DNA of 64,000 nucleotides from an uncultured Lachnospiraceae bacterium (GTDB taxonomy: Bacteria; Bacillota; Clostridia; Lachnospirales; Lachnospiraceae). The notes under the pieces are model-generated. The model ran no database searches. It had not been told where the DNA came from and saw nothing but the letters and a program-made list of their open reading frames with translations. The stretch is taken from assembly GCA_910587295.1 (NCBI GenBank), contig CAJULP010000094.1, positions 1-64,000 of the forward strand. Direction: 5' to 3'. Positions within the stretch are counted from its first letter, which is position 1. The number at the start of each line of letters is the position of its first letter. The position numbers and the translations under genes were made by a program. This document shows positions 6,526 to 15,140 of the stretch, piece after piece.

Positions 6526-8760
6526 TCAGCCCACAAAATCAGCGGTTTTCAGCCGTATCCCGATAATATACGCGCCGTCCTTCTTTTTCTGCTTTTTGAA
6601 CCCTGCCGTTTCCAGCGCATTGTAAAAATCGGCCGTACTCCTGGTGTACTCCCCGGTCTGCTGGCAGTACGCACGGTACTCCTTATACATTTCGCCGGAC
6701 TTTGCCATGCTGCCCCTCTCAGCCTCGCAGCACTCATGCATAAAATGCCCAAGCCAGTCGTTGTCCTCCCGATATGATTTGATGGCTTCCTCCACGCAGG
6801 AAGGGCAGGGGATGTGAAAATTCCGGCTGATTGCCTTTTGCGCACCCCCAATGATCCACGCCATGACCGCCGGCGCTGCCTCCGATACGAGGAAATCGGC
6901 ATAGTTCTTCACATCCCCGGCACCCTCTATTTTGGCATGGAACGGGATCACGATCAGGCGCCTCCACGTCCCAGGATCGTTTGCGCCTACCCTCGGCAGG
7001 TGGTTGGTATAAAGCACAAGGGTATGGCTCGGCGTGAAGGAAAACGGGTCCTTATACTTTTTCTCCGCAAAAATCTCATCCGTGGAACACATCTGCTTCA
7101 CCACGGAGGTGTTCAGGCGCATCCCTTCCTCCAGCTCCGCAGCAATAATAAGCCGCTTGCCTTTCGCTTCGGCAAGTTCCGGCTTTACGTTCCGCTTGCA
7201 CCCGACCGTGAGGGTGTCGGCGGACATATTCCCGCTGTAGGTGCCAAGCACACGGGCTATAGTGTTCCAGAATGTTGACTTTCCGTTCCTCCCCTCCCCG
7301 TAGGCAATAACCAGCGATTCCATGTAGACGCGCCCGACCGCCGCCATGCCCACAATCTGCTGCACATAATCAATCAGTTCCGCATCCCCGCAGAAAATAG
7401 TGTCCAGGGAATCCAGCCACAGTTTCTCCCCCTTATCGCCGGGAGCTGCCGCCGTTATCTTAGTGATATAATCCTCCGGGCTGTGGTCGCGCTTCCCTTC
7501 CAGACCGTCCGGGAGGTAATAAGTGCCGTCCGGCGTGTTCAGCAGGAATCCGTCTTTGTCAAGGTCGGAAACGCTGATCTCCAGCATCGGCTTTGCCGCC
7601 TGCAGTGCAGACACCACGTATTTCATATCCCGTCGCTTCATCACGAACGCCTTGTAGCCTAAAGCGGACATATACGCAAGGTAGGCATCCATCTGCCCGC
7701 CGCTTATTTTCTTTTCCAGCGACTTACCGCCGGAAGCGATGGCATCCTCCGAAATGCCGGTATCCATGAGCGCCTGTTTCGTCCGGGCGATCTCATCCTT
7801 CGCGTCCGCAAGCTGAAGGTCGAGGAACTCCTCCGCCGCGCCTACTGCCTGCTGCTTCGATTCCACCCAATACTGGCCGCAGAAACGCAGGTAATCCGTG
7901 GCCGCAGTATAGCGCAGTTCCACGCCGTACTCCCTGGTCAGCACCTTCGCCTGCCCGATATCGGAATAATCACCCGGCTTCAGCGATTCCCGCCCGAATT
8001 CGTCATTGTACGCATCCGGGGCGACATAGCCCTCCTGCCCCTGCACTTTCTCCGCGAACCTGCAGGCGCTCTGCCAGATCATGGCAAGCTCCGCATCTTC
8101 AAGAGGCGGATTGCATTTATTGGCTTCCTCCATGAAAATCTCATGCGCCTTTTCCGTTGCGCCGTACCGCTTCACCACGCGCCCCGCAAAATGGGACATG
8201 GTGGCGTTCCTCTGCCCCTGCGGTATCTCCCTGCCGCCCTGCGGCTTCACGATGCAGTCTATGGTGATCTCGCCCTCATGCCAGAGGATGGAATCCGCCG
8301 GATGCCCGAAGATGAACCGTGCGGAATCCAGCGCCTTGGCATCGAAAAACGGGAACTTCTGCTGTATGGCTTTCTTCAGAGCCGCACACGCCTCCCCGTC
8401 CGTGATTGGGTCATGCGGGAAGTACACATGGAACCTCGGCCTTGCGGACTTCCCGTCTTTCAGCTTCATGTTGTTCCGGCTCGGCACCACGATGAATGCC
8501 ACATCCTCCCCGATCTCCCTTTCCAGGTCTTCCGGATGAATCCAGTCTGCCGGATTGTCAGAATGGGAATTGTCGCAGTCCATCACGTCCACATCGCAGG
8601 AGAGGAAGTTATCCCCGCCCCTGCGGCAGTTTTTGAACTCCGCGCACACATGGTCGAATGCCATGACCTCCAGACAGTCATCCTCATTGTCAATGACGCG
8701 CTTATTGGGGTACAGGCTGTTCTTTGCGTTCCCCCTACTGTTCGCCGTATAAAATGTCAT
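6526..8760 (-). CDS. Phage primase-polymerase/helicase (D5/P4 family)
   Basis: This 744-residue protein pairs an N-terminal AEP-type primase region, including the acidic motif DVDVMD near residue 58 and a bifunctional-type FHVYFPHDP segment, with a C-terminal superfamily 3 helicase. The P-loop is YGEGRNGKST near residue 490, with Walker B-like LIIAAELEEG and sensor-like LVLYTNHLPR downstream. It ends in a D5-type HTH tail. It should prime and unwind phage DNA. ATG 8760 lies three bases after the stop of the upstream gene, so translation is coupled; a TTG at 8766 has a better-spaced GGAGG and may be the true start. Confidence 0.9.
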   Translation of the reverse strand: MTFYTANSRGNAKNSLYPNKRVIDNEDDCLEVMAFDHVCAEFKNCRRGGDNFLSCDVDVMDCDNSHSDNPADWIHPEDLEREIGEDVAFIVVPSRNNMKLKDGKSARPRFHVYFPHDPITDGEACAALKKAIQQKFPFFDAKALDSARFIFGHPADSILWHEGEITIDCIVKPQGGREIPQGQRNATMSHFAGRVVKRYGATEKAHEIFMEEANKCNPPLEDAELAMIWQSACRFAEKVQGQEGYVAPDAYNDEFGRESLKPGDYSDIGQAKVLTREYGVELRYTAATDYLRFCGQYWVESKQQAVGAAEEFLDLQLADAKDEIARTKQALMDTGISEDAIASGGKSLEKKISGGQMDAYLAYMSALGYKAFVMKRRDMKYVVSALQAAKPMLEISVSDLDKDGFLLNTPDGTYYLPDGLEGKRDHSPEDYITKITAAAPGDKGEKLWLDSLDTIFCGDAELIDYVQQIVGMAAVGRVYMESLVIAYGEGRNGKSTFWNTIARVLGTYSGNMSADTLTVGCKRNVKPELAEAKGKRLIIAAELEEGMRLNTSVVKQMCSTDEIFAEKKYKDPFSFTPSHTLVLYTNHLPRVGANDPGTWRRLIVIPFHAKIEGAGDVKNYADFLVSEAAPAVMAWIIGGAQKAISRNFHIPCPSCVEEAIKSYREDNDWLGHFMHECCEAERGSMAKSGEMYKEYRAYCQQTGEYTRSTADFYNALETAGFKKQKKKDGAYIIGIRLKTADFVG

Positions 8761-8762
8761 CC

Positions 8763-9197
8763 TCAAAACAGATCAACCTCCTCGCAGTTTTCTGTAAAAT
8801 AGCGGATCACCATATCCCGTTTTTCCGCTTTCTCTATCTCCGCCGACATTCCCGTGGATATGTCCTTCCCGAACACCCACAACTGCTCGCACTTCCCCAA
8901 AAGCACCATCCCCATGAACATGCCGATTGCCCGCTCCGCAGGCTTCCCGTCATCAAGGAACTGTGGGTACAGCAGATGCGGGGCAAGCGGAATCGCACCG
9001 TTCCTTACCGCAAACCTGCTGTACCTCCTCGCCCGCTGCGTGTTCCCTTCCATATCCCCGGCAAACGGGGAACATATATAGACAAGCGGCCGGTATGCTG
9101 CCCGTTTTGCTGCTTTTTCCTCCTTCATGATCCCCGACAGCGCCGCATAGCTTGTGGGGTCATGATACCCCTCGCTGTTATACATTCCGATCCCCAT
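8763..9197 (-). CDS. DUF4406/DUF7768-like nucleotide-sugar-fold protein
   Basis: The 144-residue protein has the hallmarks of the DUF4406/DUF7768 group, related in fold to nucleoside 2-deoxyribosyltransferases: RPLVYICSPFAGDMEGNTQ at the start of the core, ARRYSRFAVRNGAIPLAPHLLYP, and KCEQLWVFGKDISTGMSAEI near the end. These proteins are frequent in phage replication blocks. A role in base or nucleotide metabolism is likely from the fold but unproven. ATG 9197 has GGAGG eight bases upstream and lies inside the end of the next small gene. Confidence 0.75.
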   Translation of the reverse strand: MGIGMYNSEGYHDPTSYAALSGIMKEEKAAKRAAYRPLVYICSPFAGDMEGNTQRARRYSRFAVRNGAIPLAPHLLYPQFLDDGKPAERAIGMFMGMVLLGKCEQLWVFGKDISTGMSAEIEKAEKRDMVIRYFTENCEEVDLF

Positions 9198-9372
9198 AAA
9201 CCTTACCTCCATTCCGCCTGCCATCCTTTTCTTCCCGGACTGCTGCCGCAGGCTTATAAAACGGGCAGCCCCTCCCGCCAAAGTCATTACTTTTCAGGCA
9301 GACGCACCGCCCGCCACGGTTTGCAAAACAGTCCTTATGCATCCTGCATTCCGGCATTTTTGTGTCACCCAT
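9178..9372 (-). CDS. Small cysteine-rich phage protein
   Basis: The 64-residue protein has five cysteines (9, 15, 23, 25 and 36), arranged as CRMHKDC...GGRCVC...GCPFY, followed by a charged tail. This suggests a zinc-binding knuckle. A good AGGAGG lies eight bases before ATG 9372. It overlaps the gene on each side by 8-20 bases, as expected for a compact phage operon. Function unknown. Confidence 0.7.
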   Translation of the reverse strand: MGDTKMPECRMHKDCFANRGGRCVCLKSNDFGGRGCPFYKPAAAVREEKDGRRNGGKVYGDRNV

Positions 9373-9700
9373 CTTTTCTTCCTCCTGAAATCAAAATAAT
9401 ATTCCCCTCCATCCTTCTCCGGAGGGTTTCCGTCTTGTTGAACTGCGCCCTCCAGTGCTTCCGCTCCGGGGTATCCGCTGGAAGCGCCTCCTCTATCTCT
9501 TTGTACATACCGCAGAGGGCCGTGTACCCCTCCGCCATCTCCCGCAGTTCCGAAAGCAGCTCTGCCCTTGCCTCATCTGAACAATATTGATTGATGAGCC
9601 TTGCAGCTTTCCTCATCGCCGGCATTTTGCAGGGGAAGAACGCCTCCACGTTCAGCTCCATGTATCCCGTCCCGTATTCGATCCGCAACCGTTCCATCAT
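9365..9700 (-). CDS. Conserved phage protein of unknown function
   Basis: The 111-residue protein is mostly helical. After a short N-terminal strand-like part (LRIEYGTGYMELNVEAFFP) it has a helix-rich core and a basic end (FNKTETLRRRMEGN). No motif is recognised. It sits between the DNA polymerase and the Cys-rich protein genes with overlaps or short gaps, which supports it as a real gene of the replication operon. A G-rich ribosome site (AGGGGG) precedes a double ATG at 9700. Confidence 0.6.
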   Translation of the reverse strand: MMERLRIEYGTGYMELNVEAFFPCKMPAMRKAARLINQYCSDEARAELLSELREMAEGYTALCGMYKEIEEALPADTPERKHWRAQFNKTETLRRRMEGNIILISGGRKDG

Positions 9701-9711
9701 GCACCCCCTGC

Positions 9712-11640
9712 CTAATCCTTCTGATAAAAATCACATTCATAACCATCCGCCCGCAGCAGTAAGCCTTTCGCCCAGGGCGGCGTCCTTCCCATCTGTTCAC
9801 ATACGGCGGGAAGGGACATCCTCCTGTCTGCCTCGATGATGATCTCATCATGCACATGGGCGACAATGGAGCAGGTCCGAAGCGTCCGCATGGCATAGCA
9901 TAAAATATCCCGGCTCACCGCCTGCACGATGTTCTCCACAAACTTGGGGCCGTAGCTTTCCAGCCGCTCCCATTTCTTCGTGCCGCCCACGCCCATGTAA
10001 GTGACGGACTCCCCGCCAAACCGGTTCTCGCCGATTCTCGGTTTCACATACGCAAGACGCCTTCCGGAAAAAAGCGTGATGAACAGCATCCCGCTCTCAT
10101 AGCTGAAGCGGATGCCGTGTGTCTCTGTTGGCGCCCTCTTTTTGATGCACTCCTTCACGGCATGGTCAACCGCCCACCAGAACTCCGTGATGCTTGGGTT
10201 AGAATCCCGCCATGCTGACACAAGCGGCTGCAGTTCTTCCTCCGCAAGCCCCATCTCCAGCGCGCCCATGGAAACCAGCGCACCTGCTGCCCCGCCGTAT
10301 CCGAGGGCCAGCTCCGCTATCTTACCTTTCTGCCGCAGATGCCCGTTCACACCATGCTTTTCAACCGGCACATGGAACATCTGGCTTGCTGATGCACAGT
10401 AGATGTCACCGCCGCCCTCGAACACCTTCAGACGCCACTGCTCCCCGGCAATCCATGCGATCACCCTCGCCTCGATTGCGGAAAAATCCGCCACGATGAA
10501 CTTCCTCCCGTCCTGCGGCACGAAAGCCGTGCGGATGAGCTGCGAGAGCGTATCCGGGATATCCTCATAGAGCATGGCGAGGGCATCAAAATCCCCGGCT
10601 TTCACAAGTTCCCGTGCCTGTGCCAGATCGGGGATATGGTTCTGGGGAAGGTTCTGCAACTGTATAATGCGCCCGGAGAACCGGCCGGTTCTATTGGCTC
10701 CATAGAATTGAAACATCCCGTGCGCACGTCTGTCCGCACACACCGCATTCTCCATCGCCTGGTATTTCTTCACAGAGGACTTTGCAAGCTGCTGCCGCAG
10801 GGCAAGCGCCTCCCCCAAAGGCTCCGGCGCAGTCTTTAACAGTTCCGCCACCGCCTTTTTATCAAGGGAATCCGTCTCCATCCCATTCTCCGAAAGCCAC
10901 TGCTTCATCTGCTGCACGGAATTTGGGTTCTCCAGTTCCGTCAGTTCCTGCATGGCGGCTGACAGTTCTGACTTGGAGCGTCCGTCCATGGCAATCGCCT
11001 TCGCGACCATCTCCATATCCACCCCGATGCCCCGGTCGTTGATCTCCTGGTCCTGCCTGTATTCCTCCCACACAAAATCTGGAACCGGGAACCTGGCAAG
11101 CTTGTGCTGTATCTGCATTTCAGCCTCCACATCGCGCAGGTTATAGGCTTTGAACCGCCCCCACTTCTCCCTGTCATGCTCTGGCAGGTTCCGTGTCCTT
11201 CCACTGTTCGCCTTGGTCGGCTTGCAGGGGACACAGAAATACCGGATCAGATCCTTCCCTTCCGACAGCTTCTGCTTTTCCAGCCCAAGCACTGCGCCCA
11301 CATTTTCCAAAGACAGCGGAAGGCCAAGCGTAGCCGACCACACCATGGTGCATTTCCACGATTCCGGCTCCAGCCATTCCCCAAGGTAATTTGATAAGCA
11401 CACCCTCTCGAACATGGCATTGAACGCCCATTTGGTGACGGATTCATCCGAGAGCGCCGCCAGGATATCCGCAGGGATTTCCTCCCCCTGGCATAAATCA
11501 ACTACCTGCACATCCCCGCCGTCCACGCTGTAGCCGAACAGTAGGATCTCAAAATTGGGTGAGGATGCATATTTATAAACGCCGCATTTGGATAAATCCA
11601 CATCCGAAAATGTCTCGATATCAATACTGATACTTCTCAA
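9712..11640 (-). CDS. Phage family A DNA polymerase
   Basis: About 642 residues. The N-terminal part is a 3'-5' exonuclease (SIDIETFSDVD with the Asp-Glu pair, and YNLRDVEAEM near residue 168). The polymerase domain shows motif A VADFSAIEARVIAWIAG near residue 385, motif B GHLRQKGKIAELALGYGG near 435, and motif C VAHVHDEI near 610. The length and the Tyr-to-Leu-type change in motif B (ALGYGG) are usual for phage versions. TTG 11640 is preferred because AGGAG lies nine bases upstream; GTG 11646 is an in-frame alternative with only three bases of spacing. It is the main replicative enzyme of the element. Confidence 0.93.
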   Translation of the reverse strand: MRSISIDIETFSDVDLSKCGVYKYASSPNFEILLFGYSVDGGDVQVVDLCQGEEIPADILAALSDESVTKWAFNAMFERVCLSNYLGEWLEPESWKCTMVWSATLGLPLSLENVGAVLGLEKQKLSEGKDLIRYFCVPCKPTKANSGRTRNLPEHDREKWGRFKAYNLRDVEAEMQIQHKLARFPVPDFVWEEYRQDQEINDRGIGVDMEMVAKAIAMDGRSKSELSAAMQELTELENPNSVQQMKQWLSENGMETDSLDKKAVAELLKTAPEPLGEALALRQQLAKSSVKKYQAMENAVCADRRAHGMFQFYGANRTGRFSGRIIQLQNLPQNHIPDLAQARELVKAGDFDALAMLYEDIPDTLSQLIRTAFVPQDGRKFIVADFSAIEARVIAWIAGEQWRLKVFEGGGDIYCASASQMFHVPVEKHGVNGHLRQKGKIAELALGYGGAAGALVSMGALEMGLAEEELQPLVSAWRDSNPSITEFWWAVDHAVKECIKKRAPTETHGIRFSYESGMLFITLFSGRRLAYVKPRIGENRFGGESVTYMGVGGTKKWERLESYGPKFVENIVQAVSRDILCYAMRTLRTCSIVAHVHDEIIIEADRRMSLPAVCEQMGRTPPWAKGLLLRADGYECDFYQKD

Positions 11641-11732
11641 TTCCACCAGCTCCTTTCACCGCCTTAAGGGCGACAGGGAAAAGGCAGGTGCCCTCTCCCC
11701 GCCACCCGGCGACCATGCTTCCGTTTATCTGG

Positions 11733-12299
11733 TCATGACAGGAAATCATCCTCATCCCCGTCAGCGAAGTCATCCTCCGCACGGGACCTGCCGCCAAGCG
11801 GCTCACCGTCGCGGATCTTCTGCAGGTTGTTCAGCCCGCAGGCGATACCCTTATTCCCATTGCTGTTGAAAGCATAGAAATTGATGCTCGCCCTGCCGTA
11901 CACGCCGCTGTACACCTCGGAATGGTCAAGGATTGGCTGGCGGTCCGCATCCACGATTCCCGGAGCCGTGGAGCTGTTGGCATTGACAAAATAGGAATCC
12001 GCATAGGCTTCATCGTCCGGGCGCTCCGTGTCCCCGTCGCGCAGCGGGGTCTTCAGTACAGAGAGCGCAGGGACGCTCCTGCCGTTCCCCTTCAGCTTTG
12101 CCTCGCCCTCACGGTATGCCGCCTCAATGGCCGCCTCTATCTTAGCGATGGTCTTCTTATCTGACTTCGGGATGATGAGCGACACGGAGAACTTTGGTGC
12201 GCCCCCATTGATCGACTTTGCCTCCCATGCATTGCAGTAGCTCCACCGTGTATTAGGTCCGGTGATAACCTTTGTTGGATTGTTGACTGTGTTTGACAT
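11733..12299 (-). CDS. DUF2815 family single-stranded DNA-binding-like protein
   Basis: The 188-residue protein matches the phage DUF2815 pattern: RWSYCNAWEAKSINGG near the start, FSVSLIIPKSD, KTPLRDGD, and the late run YSGVYGRASINFYAFN. It ends in an acidic tail (DEDDFLS), as in single-stranded DNA-binding proteins that recruit partners through the C-terminus. It lies between the polymerase and the DUF2800 nuclease genes, the usual order in these phages. ssDNA binding is the expected role but rests on family knowledge. Confidence 0.85.
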   Translation of the reverse strand: MSNTVNNPTKVITGPNTRWSYCNAWEAKSINGGAPKFSVSLIIPKSDKKTIAKIEAAIEAAYREGEAKLKGNGRSVPALSVLKTPLRDGDTERPDDEAYADSYFVNANSSTAPGIVDADRQPILDHSEVYSGVYGRASINFYAFNSNGNKGIACGLNNLQKIRDGEPLGGRSRAEDDFADGDEDDFLS

Positions 12300-12311
12300 A
12301 TGATTTTCCTC

Positions 12312-13433
12312 CTAATCTTCTTTGAAATCTTCGTGTGCAGTATTCATTTCCGGGCGCTTATCCGTCTCAGGTACAAGCGCCGGCTTACCCTGTGGCTTTT
12401 CCACAAGACCATTTAATATCTCCGCAAATTTCTTCTTACCGAGCAGTTTTTCCATGGCTGTGATTCCGAGCAGCTTCGGCTCATACGGGTCGAAGCCCGC
12501 CTTCTTCACGGTATCCGCCACGGCATCCTCATCCGTGTACTTCCTGTTGGAACGTCCCTCAACAACTTTAAATCCGGCATACTTCACGCCGCTGAGTGCC
12601 TGCTGCAATGCAAACTCTTTCACGTCCGCCGCCCATGCCGCCAGTTCATCCGCTTTCACAAGGATCGCCGCGATCTCGTCATCCTCCAGCGTGACAGGCA
12701 TCTCAAAGTCATACCTGGCAAGTTCCAGGTTATACTCTGCCCGCTTTCTGCAGACTGCTTTTGCCTTACAGAACCTGCAGTGTTCCCCCGCGCAGAACTC
12801 GCCCTCCCCGGCATAGGCCAGCTTTGCCTTTTCGGCAAGCTCACCCGTTGCCCACTGGAGCAGGTCATCTTTCGCCATGGCATACACGCTGACATTCTCA
12901 CGGCGCGGCTGGTAGATTGCCATGCGGACGGTATCGATGTCATAGATGCCGTCAAACAGCTCCAGCGCTCCCAGAGCATATAGCATCATCTGCGGATTCT
13001 CCTCGGCGGAAACCTCCACGCCCTTTCCGTGCTTGTAGTCGATGATATACAGAGTCCCGTCTGCAATGATGATGCAGTCGCCTGTGCCGAATCCCTCCTC
13101 CACGAACCGGGAGAAGTCTAAACGCTGCTCGATTAACACCACGGAATCTCTGCAGTTTTTCTTTGCCTCCTCCACCAGGGAAAGGACATACTCTGCATAC
13201 TCGCTGGCGCATTCCTCCATCTCCTCATCATAGAAGGCAAGCCCCTCTGTCGGGTCTTCCGTTTCCATGCCCAGAGACAGCTTCAGCTTGTGTTCACATA
13301 GGCTGTGGGCATCGGTGCCCTGCTGCGCGTATTCGCTGCCCGTATCCTCATAATTTTCACAGAGCCTTGCAGACGGCGTGCAGGCAAGCCACCGATAGCT
13401 GGAGGATGCGGAAAGTAAGGCGTGTCTTCCCAT
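12312..13433 (-). CDS. DUF2800 family PD-(D/E)XK nuclease
   Basis: The 373-residue protein has a RecB/Cas4-like nuclease core: GTGDCIIIADGTLYIIDYKHG supplies the Asp...Asp-Tyr-Lys triad near residues 118-135, followed by NPQMMLYALGAL. A cysteine cluster C-x4-C-x2-C-x5-C (CAGEHCRFCKAKAVC, near 214-228) follows, and with an N-terminal Cys it could bind an iron-sulfur cluster as in AddB and Cas4. The N-terminal HALLSASSSYRWLACTPSARL is typical of the family. Likely a recombination exonuclease working with the DUF2815 ssDNA-binding protein. ATG 13433 follows GGAGGTACTGTG and shares one base with the previous stop. Confidence 0.85.
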   Translation of the reverse strand: MGRHALLSASSSYRWLACTPSARLCENYEDTGSEYAQQGTDAHSLCEHKLKLSLGMETEDPTEGLAFYDEEMEECASEYAEYVLSLVEEAKKNCRDSVVLIEQRLDFSRFVEEGFGTGDCIIIADGTLYIIDYKHGKGVEVSAEENPQMMLYALGALELFDGIYDIDTVRMAIYQPRRENVSVYAMAKDDLLQWATGELAEKAKLAYAGEGEFCAGEHCRFCKAKAVCRKRAEYNLELARYDFEMPVTLEDDEIAAILVKADELAAWAADVKEFALQQALSGVKYAGFKVVEGRSNRKYTDEDAVADTVKKAGFDPYEPKLLGITAMEKLLGKKKFAEILNGLVEKPQGKPALVPETDKRPEMNTAHEDFKED

Positions 13434-13801
13434 CACAGTACCTCCGCTTCCGCCAGCAGTGCCGCATACTCTGCCGGATCAATCTCTGACAGTTTATCCG
13501 CACCATGCTTATTCAGCAGTTCCCGAACCTCCGCCGTGTGTCCTGCGCGAGATTTTTCTGCCAGCACTGCCCGGACTTCCTCCAGCGTCAGCGGCTTCTC
13601 CTCCTGTACCTGCTTTGCCGCAGGCTTTTCCTCTTTCTTTGCCGCTTTCCCGGCCTTTCCCGTTTTCTCCGGTTCCTTTGCATCCGGCTTCCCTGCTTCT
13701 GCAGCCCCGTTATCCGCTACTGCATCCGCAACGGCCTGCAGGCTGTCAGCAAGGGAACGCAGGTCACCAATCACCTCAAGTAGTAACTTCACTTTTCCCA
13801 T
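13433..13801 (-). CDS. Small phage protein with Ala/Lys/Glu-rich linker (often named rrp5-like)
   Basis: The 122-residue protein has a short helical head (MGKVKLLLEVIGDLRSLADS), a low-complexity Ala-Lys-Glu-Pro linker, and a C-terminal helical domain (LTLEEVRAVLAEKSRAGHT...LLNKHGADKLSEI). Database entries in phages sometimes call this family rRNA biogenesis protein rrp5; no such role is supported here. ATG 13801 has GGAGG eight bases upstream. It lies in the early operon directly before the DUF2800 nuclease. Confidence 0.65.
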   Translation of the reverse strand: MGKVKLLLEVIGDLRSLADSLQAVADAVADNGAAEAGKPDAKEPEKTGKAGKAAKKEEKPAAKQVQEEKPLTLEEVRAVLAEKSRAGHTAEVRELLNKHGADKLSEIDPAEYAALLAEAEVL

Positions 13802-13994
13802 GTACGTTTCCTCCTTCCATGATTTCACTCACTGCCAGTTCCCGGACGGAATCACCCGGAACGATGATGGTCAGCCTCCGCTTCTCCCCAAGGAGAAAGC
13901 GCGCGATGCGCTCCCTCACGGAGATATGGCGGCAGCTCACAATCCCGCCGGATACCGGCTCTTTTGAAACACTGATCTTCAATGTGTGTTCCAT
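13776..13994 (-). CDS. Small conserved phage protein
   Basis: About 72 residues: a beta-rich start (MEHTLKISVSK), then IVSCRHISVRERIARFLLGEKRRLTIIVPG and a helical end. No known motif. ATG 13994 is chosen because GGAGG lies eight bases upstream; it overlaps the next gene by 26 bases. Its position directly after the regulator gene suggests an early-expressed product. Function unknown. Confidence 0.55.
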   Translation of the reverse strand: MEHTLKISVSKEPVSGGIVSCRHISVRERIARFLLGEKRRLTIIVPGDSVRELAVSEIMEGGNVHGKSEVTT

Positions 13995-14078
13995 TCCCAT
14001 GACCTCCATTTCCGAAGGGCTGCTGTTTTCATGCCCTTCACTATACGGAGATTTGGATGCCCTTTTGGATACCCGCAT

Positions 14079-14465
14079 TTAAAAATTCTTCTTGAAAATT
14101 TTCCTTGCGCTCTCAATTGACTTCATGACCGCCCGGTGCTGTACCTTTTCCTCCCGGGCGATCTCCCGCATGGACTTCCCTTCCGCAAATTTCAGAAGCC
14201 TGCGTCTCTGCACCTCCGACAGCCCGTCCAATGCATGGGCGATACGCTCTGTATCCAGTTCCCGCTCCATCTGCGTTTCCGGCGTTTCTTCCGTGCCATA
14301 CTCATCACCCTCAAACTGCACCGAGTCCATCGAATAGCAGTGGTAGCGTTCTTTCCGGGCAAGGTTGTCCTCTTTGCGCCTTGATTCAATGATGACGGCA
14401 CCAATGGACTCCTCCACCTCGACCTCCGACATAGTCCCGTCTGCAAACTCATATTTAATTTTCAT
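14079..14465 (-). CDS. Phage sigma-70 region-4-like regulator
   Basis: The 128-residue protein has a short N-terminal part (MKIKYEFADGTMSEVEVEE), a basic linker, and a C-terminal sigma region-4-type helix-turn-helix: LDGLSEVQRRRLLKFAEG, then SMREIAREEKVQHRAVMKSI and ESARKIFKKNF. It lacks regions 1-3, so it is probably an activator or anti-sigma-like early regulator, not a full sigma factor. ATG 14465 has GGAGG seven bases upstream; the frame is open for 78 codons upstream but no good ribosome site is seen there. It is the first full-size gene of the leftward early operon and is preceded by a 12-bp inverted repeat touching its ribosome site. Confidence 0.75.
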   Translation of the reverse strand: MKIKYEFADGTMSEVEVEESIGAVIIESRRKEDNLARKERYHCYSMDSVQFEGDEYGTEETPETQMERELDTERIAHALDGLSEVQRRRLLKFAEGKSMREIAREEKVQHRAVMKSIESARKIFKKNF

Positions 14466-14475
14466 ATAAATTCCT

Positions 14476-14512
14476 CCAGTCTTGAAATTTGTTAAATGGG
14501 TTTCAAGACTGG
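14476..14512 (-). promoter_or_regulatory. Perfect 12-bp inverted repeat touching the ribosome site of the sigma-like gene
   Basis: The arms CCAGTCTTGAAA (14501-14512 on the minus strand) and TTTCAAGACTGG (14476-14487) pair perfectly around a 13-base loop. The 3' arm runs directly into GGAGG of the gene at 14465. The stop codon of the 29-aa upstream ORF lies in the 5' arm. It may be a translational switch or an operator. Confidence 0.65.
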
Positions 14513-14592
14513 AAAGGAGGTCCGCGGCTCCTGGGGCATACCTTACAGAAATGGCAAATTCTACCGCCCCGGCTGCTTTTATGTAACCACAT
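14503..14592 (-). CDS. Possible 29-aa cysteine-rich leader peptide
   Basis: A short frame starts at ATG 14592, seven bases after AGGGG, and stops at TGA 14503. It encodes a basic peptide with three cysteines (CHFCKVC) and ending RGPPFQS. The stop lies inside the 5' arm of the inverted repeat that precedes the sigma-like gene, so translation of this ORF would open the hairpin. The ribosome site and the C-x2-C-x2-C spacing support it; its small size and possible overlap with a conserved untranslated leader argue against. A longer frame also crosses this DNA in frame with the sigma-like gene. Confidence 0.4.
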   Translation of the reverse strand: MWLHKSSRGGRICHFCKVCPRSRGPPFQS

Positions 14593-14699
14593 AAAAATTC
14601 CCCTACCTTTCTCAAAAGCCGAAAGGCAAGGAAATTCATATGGTTGTCTCTGACTCCGAAAGGACGCACGAAGCAAAGGCTACCAACATAAATCTGCAA

Positions 14700-15140
14700 A
14701 AAATACTTTTACTTTTCATCAGATTCATGTATGTATCCCTCGCCTTGGTTGTACTTCCCTCGGCTATGACAATTTTTCCTATTTTTTTAATCATTAGACC
14801 GGCTACACTGATGTAGCCACAATGCTTCTACCGTTTTGTCCTATTTTGACTTTTAATATGAGGCTATACGGTCAAATGCATATTGCTGCAATATCCCACG
14901 AGCACATATGCTCTGCTAAATTGCAAATACTCAATCGATATCTCTTCTTTATATGACTTTTGTACATTTCATATAGTGAAGAATAAATTCATCTAATCAT
15001 GCGCCATCCAAAATTGCCTATTAATCAAGAGCACACGTTAATCTTGTTTTTTTCATGTCCTTATAGTACAATAACTAGCAGTAAATAAAAATTAACTTAA
15101 TATATCACTTTATTTCATTAAAAAGCGGAGGTGGTTAAGT
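14700..15140. other. Divergent control region between early operon and HTH regulator
   Basis: This 441-base AT-rich stretch separates the leftward phage early genes from the rightward regulator. It contains several dyads that could be operators: GGCTACA-CTGA-TGTAGCC (14791-14808), GAGCA-CATA-TGCTC (14900-14913), and TATATGA-N12-TCATATA (14950-14975). One promoter faces right (15044-15072). No convincing consensus promoter was found for the leftward operon, which may need an activator. No gene is supported here. Confidence 0.5.
15044..15072 (+). promoter_or_regulatory. Promoter of the divergent HTH regulator
   Basis: TTGTTT (15044-15049) and TACAAT (15067-15072) are 17 bases apart, about 70 bases upstream of the TTG start of the regulator. 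Confidence 0.6.

Noticed and set aside
11621..11806. Short minus-strand frame before the DNA polymerase
   Set aside because: It overlaps the polymerase start, has no good ribosome site and no recognisable motif.
14079..14699. Extended N-terminus of the phage sigma-like regulator (206 aa)
   Set aside because: The ribosome site at 14465 and the leader ORF/hairpin in the upstream part make the 128-aa form more likely.
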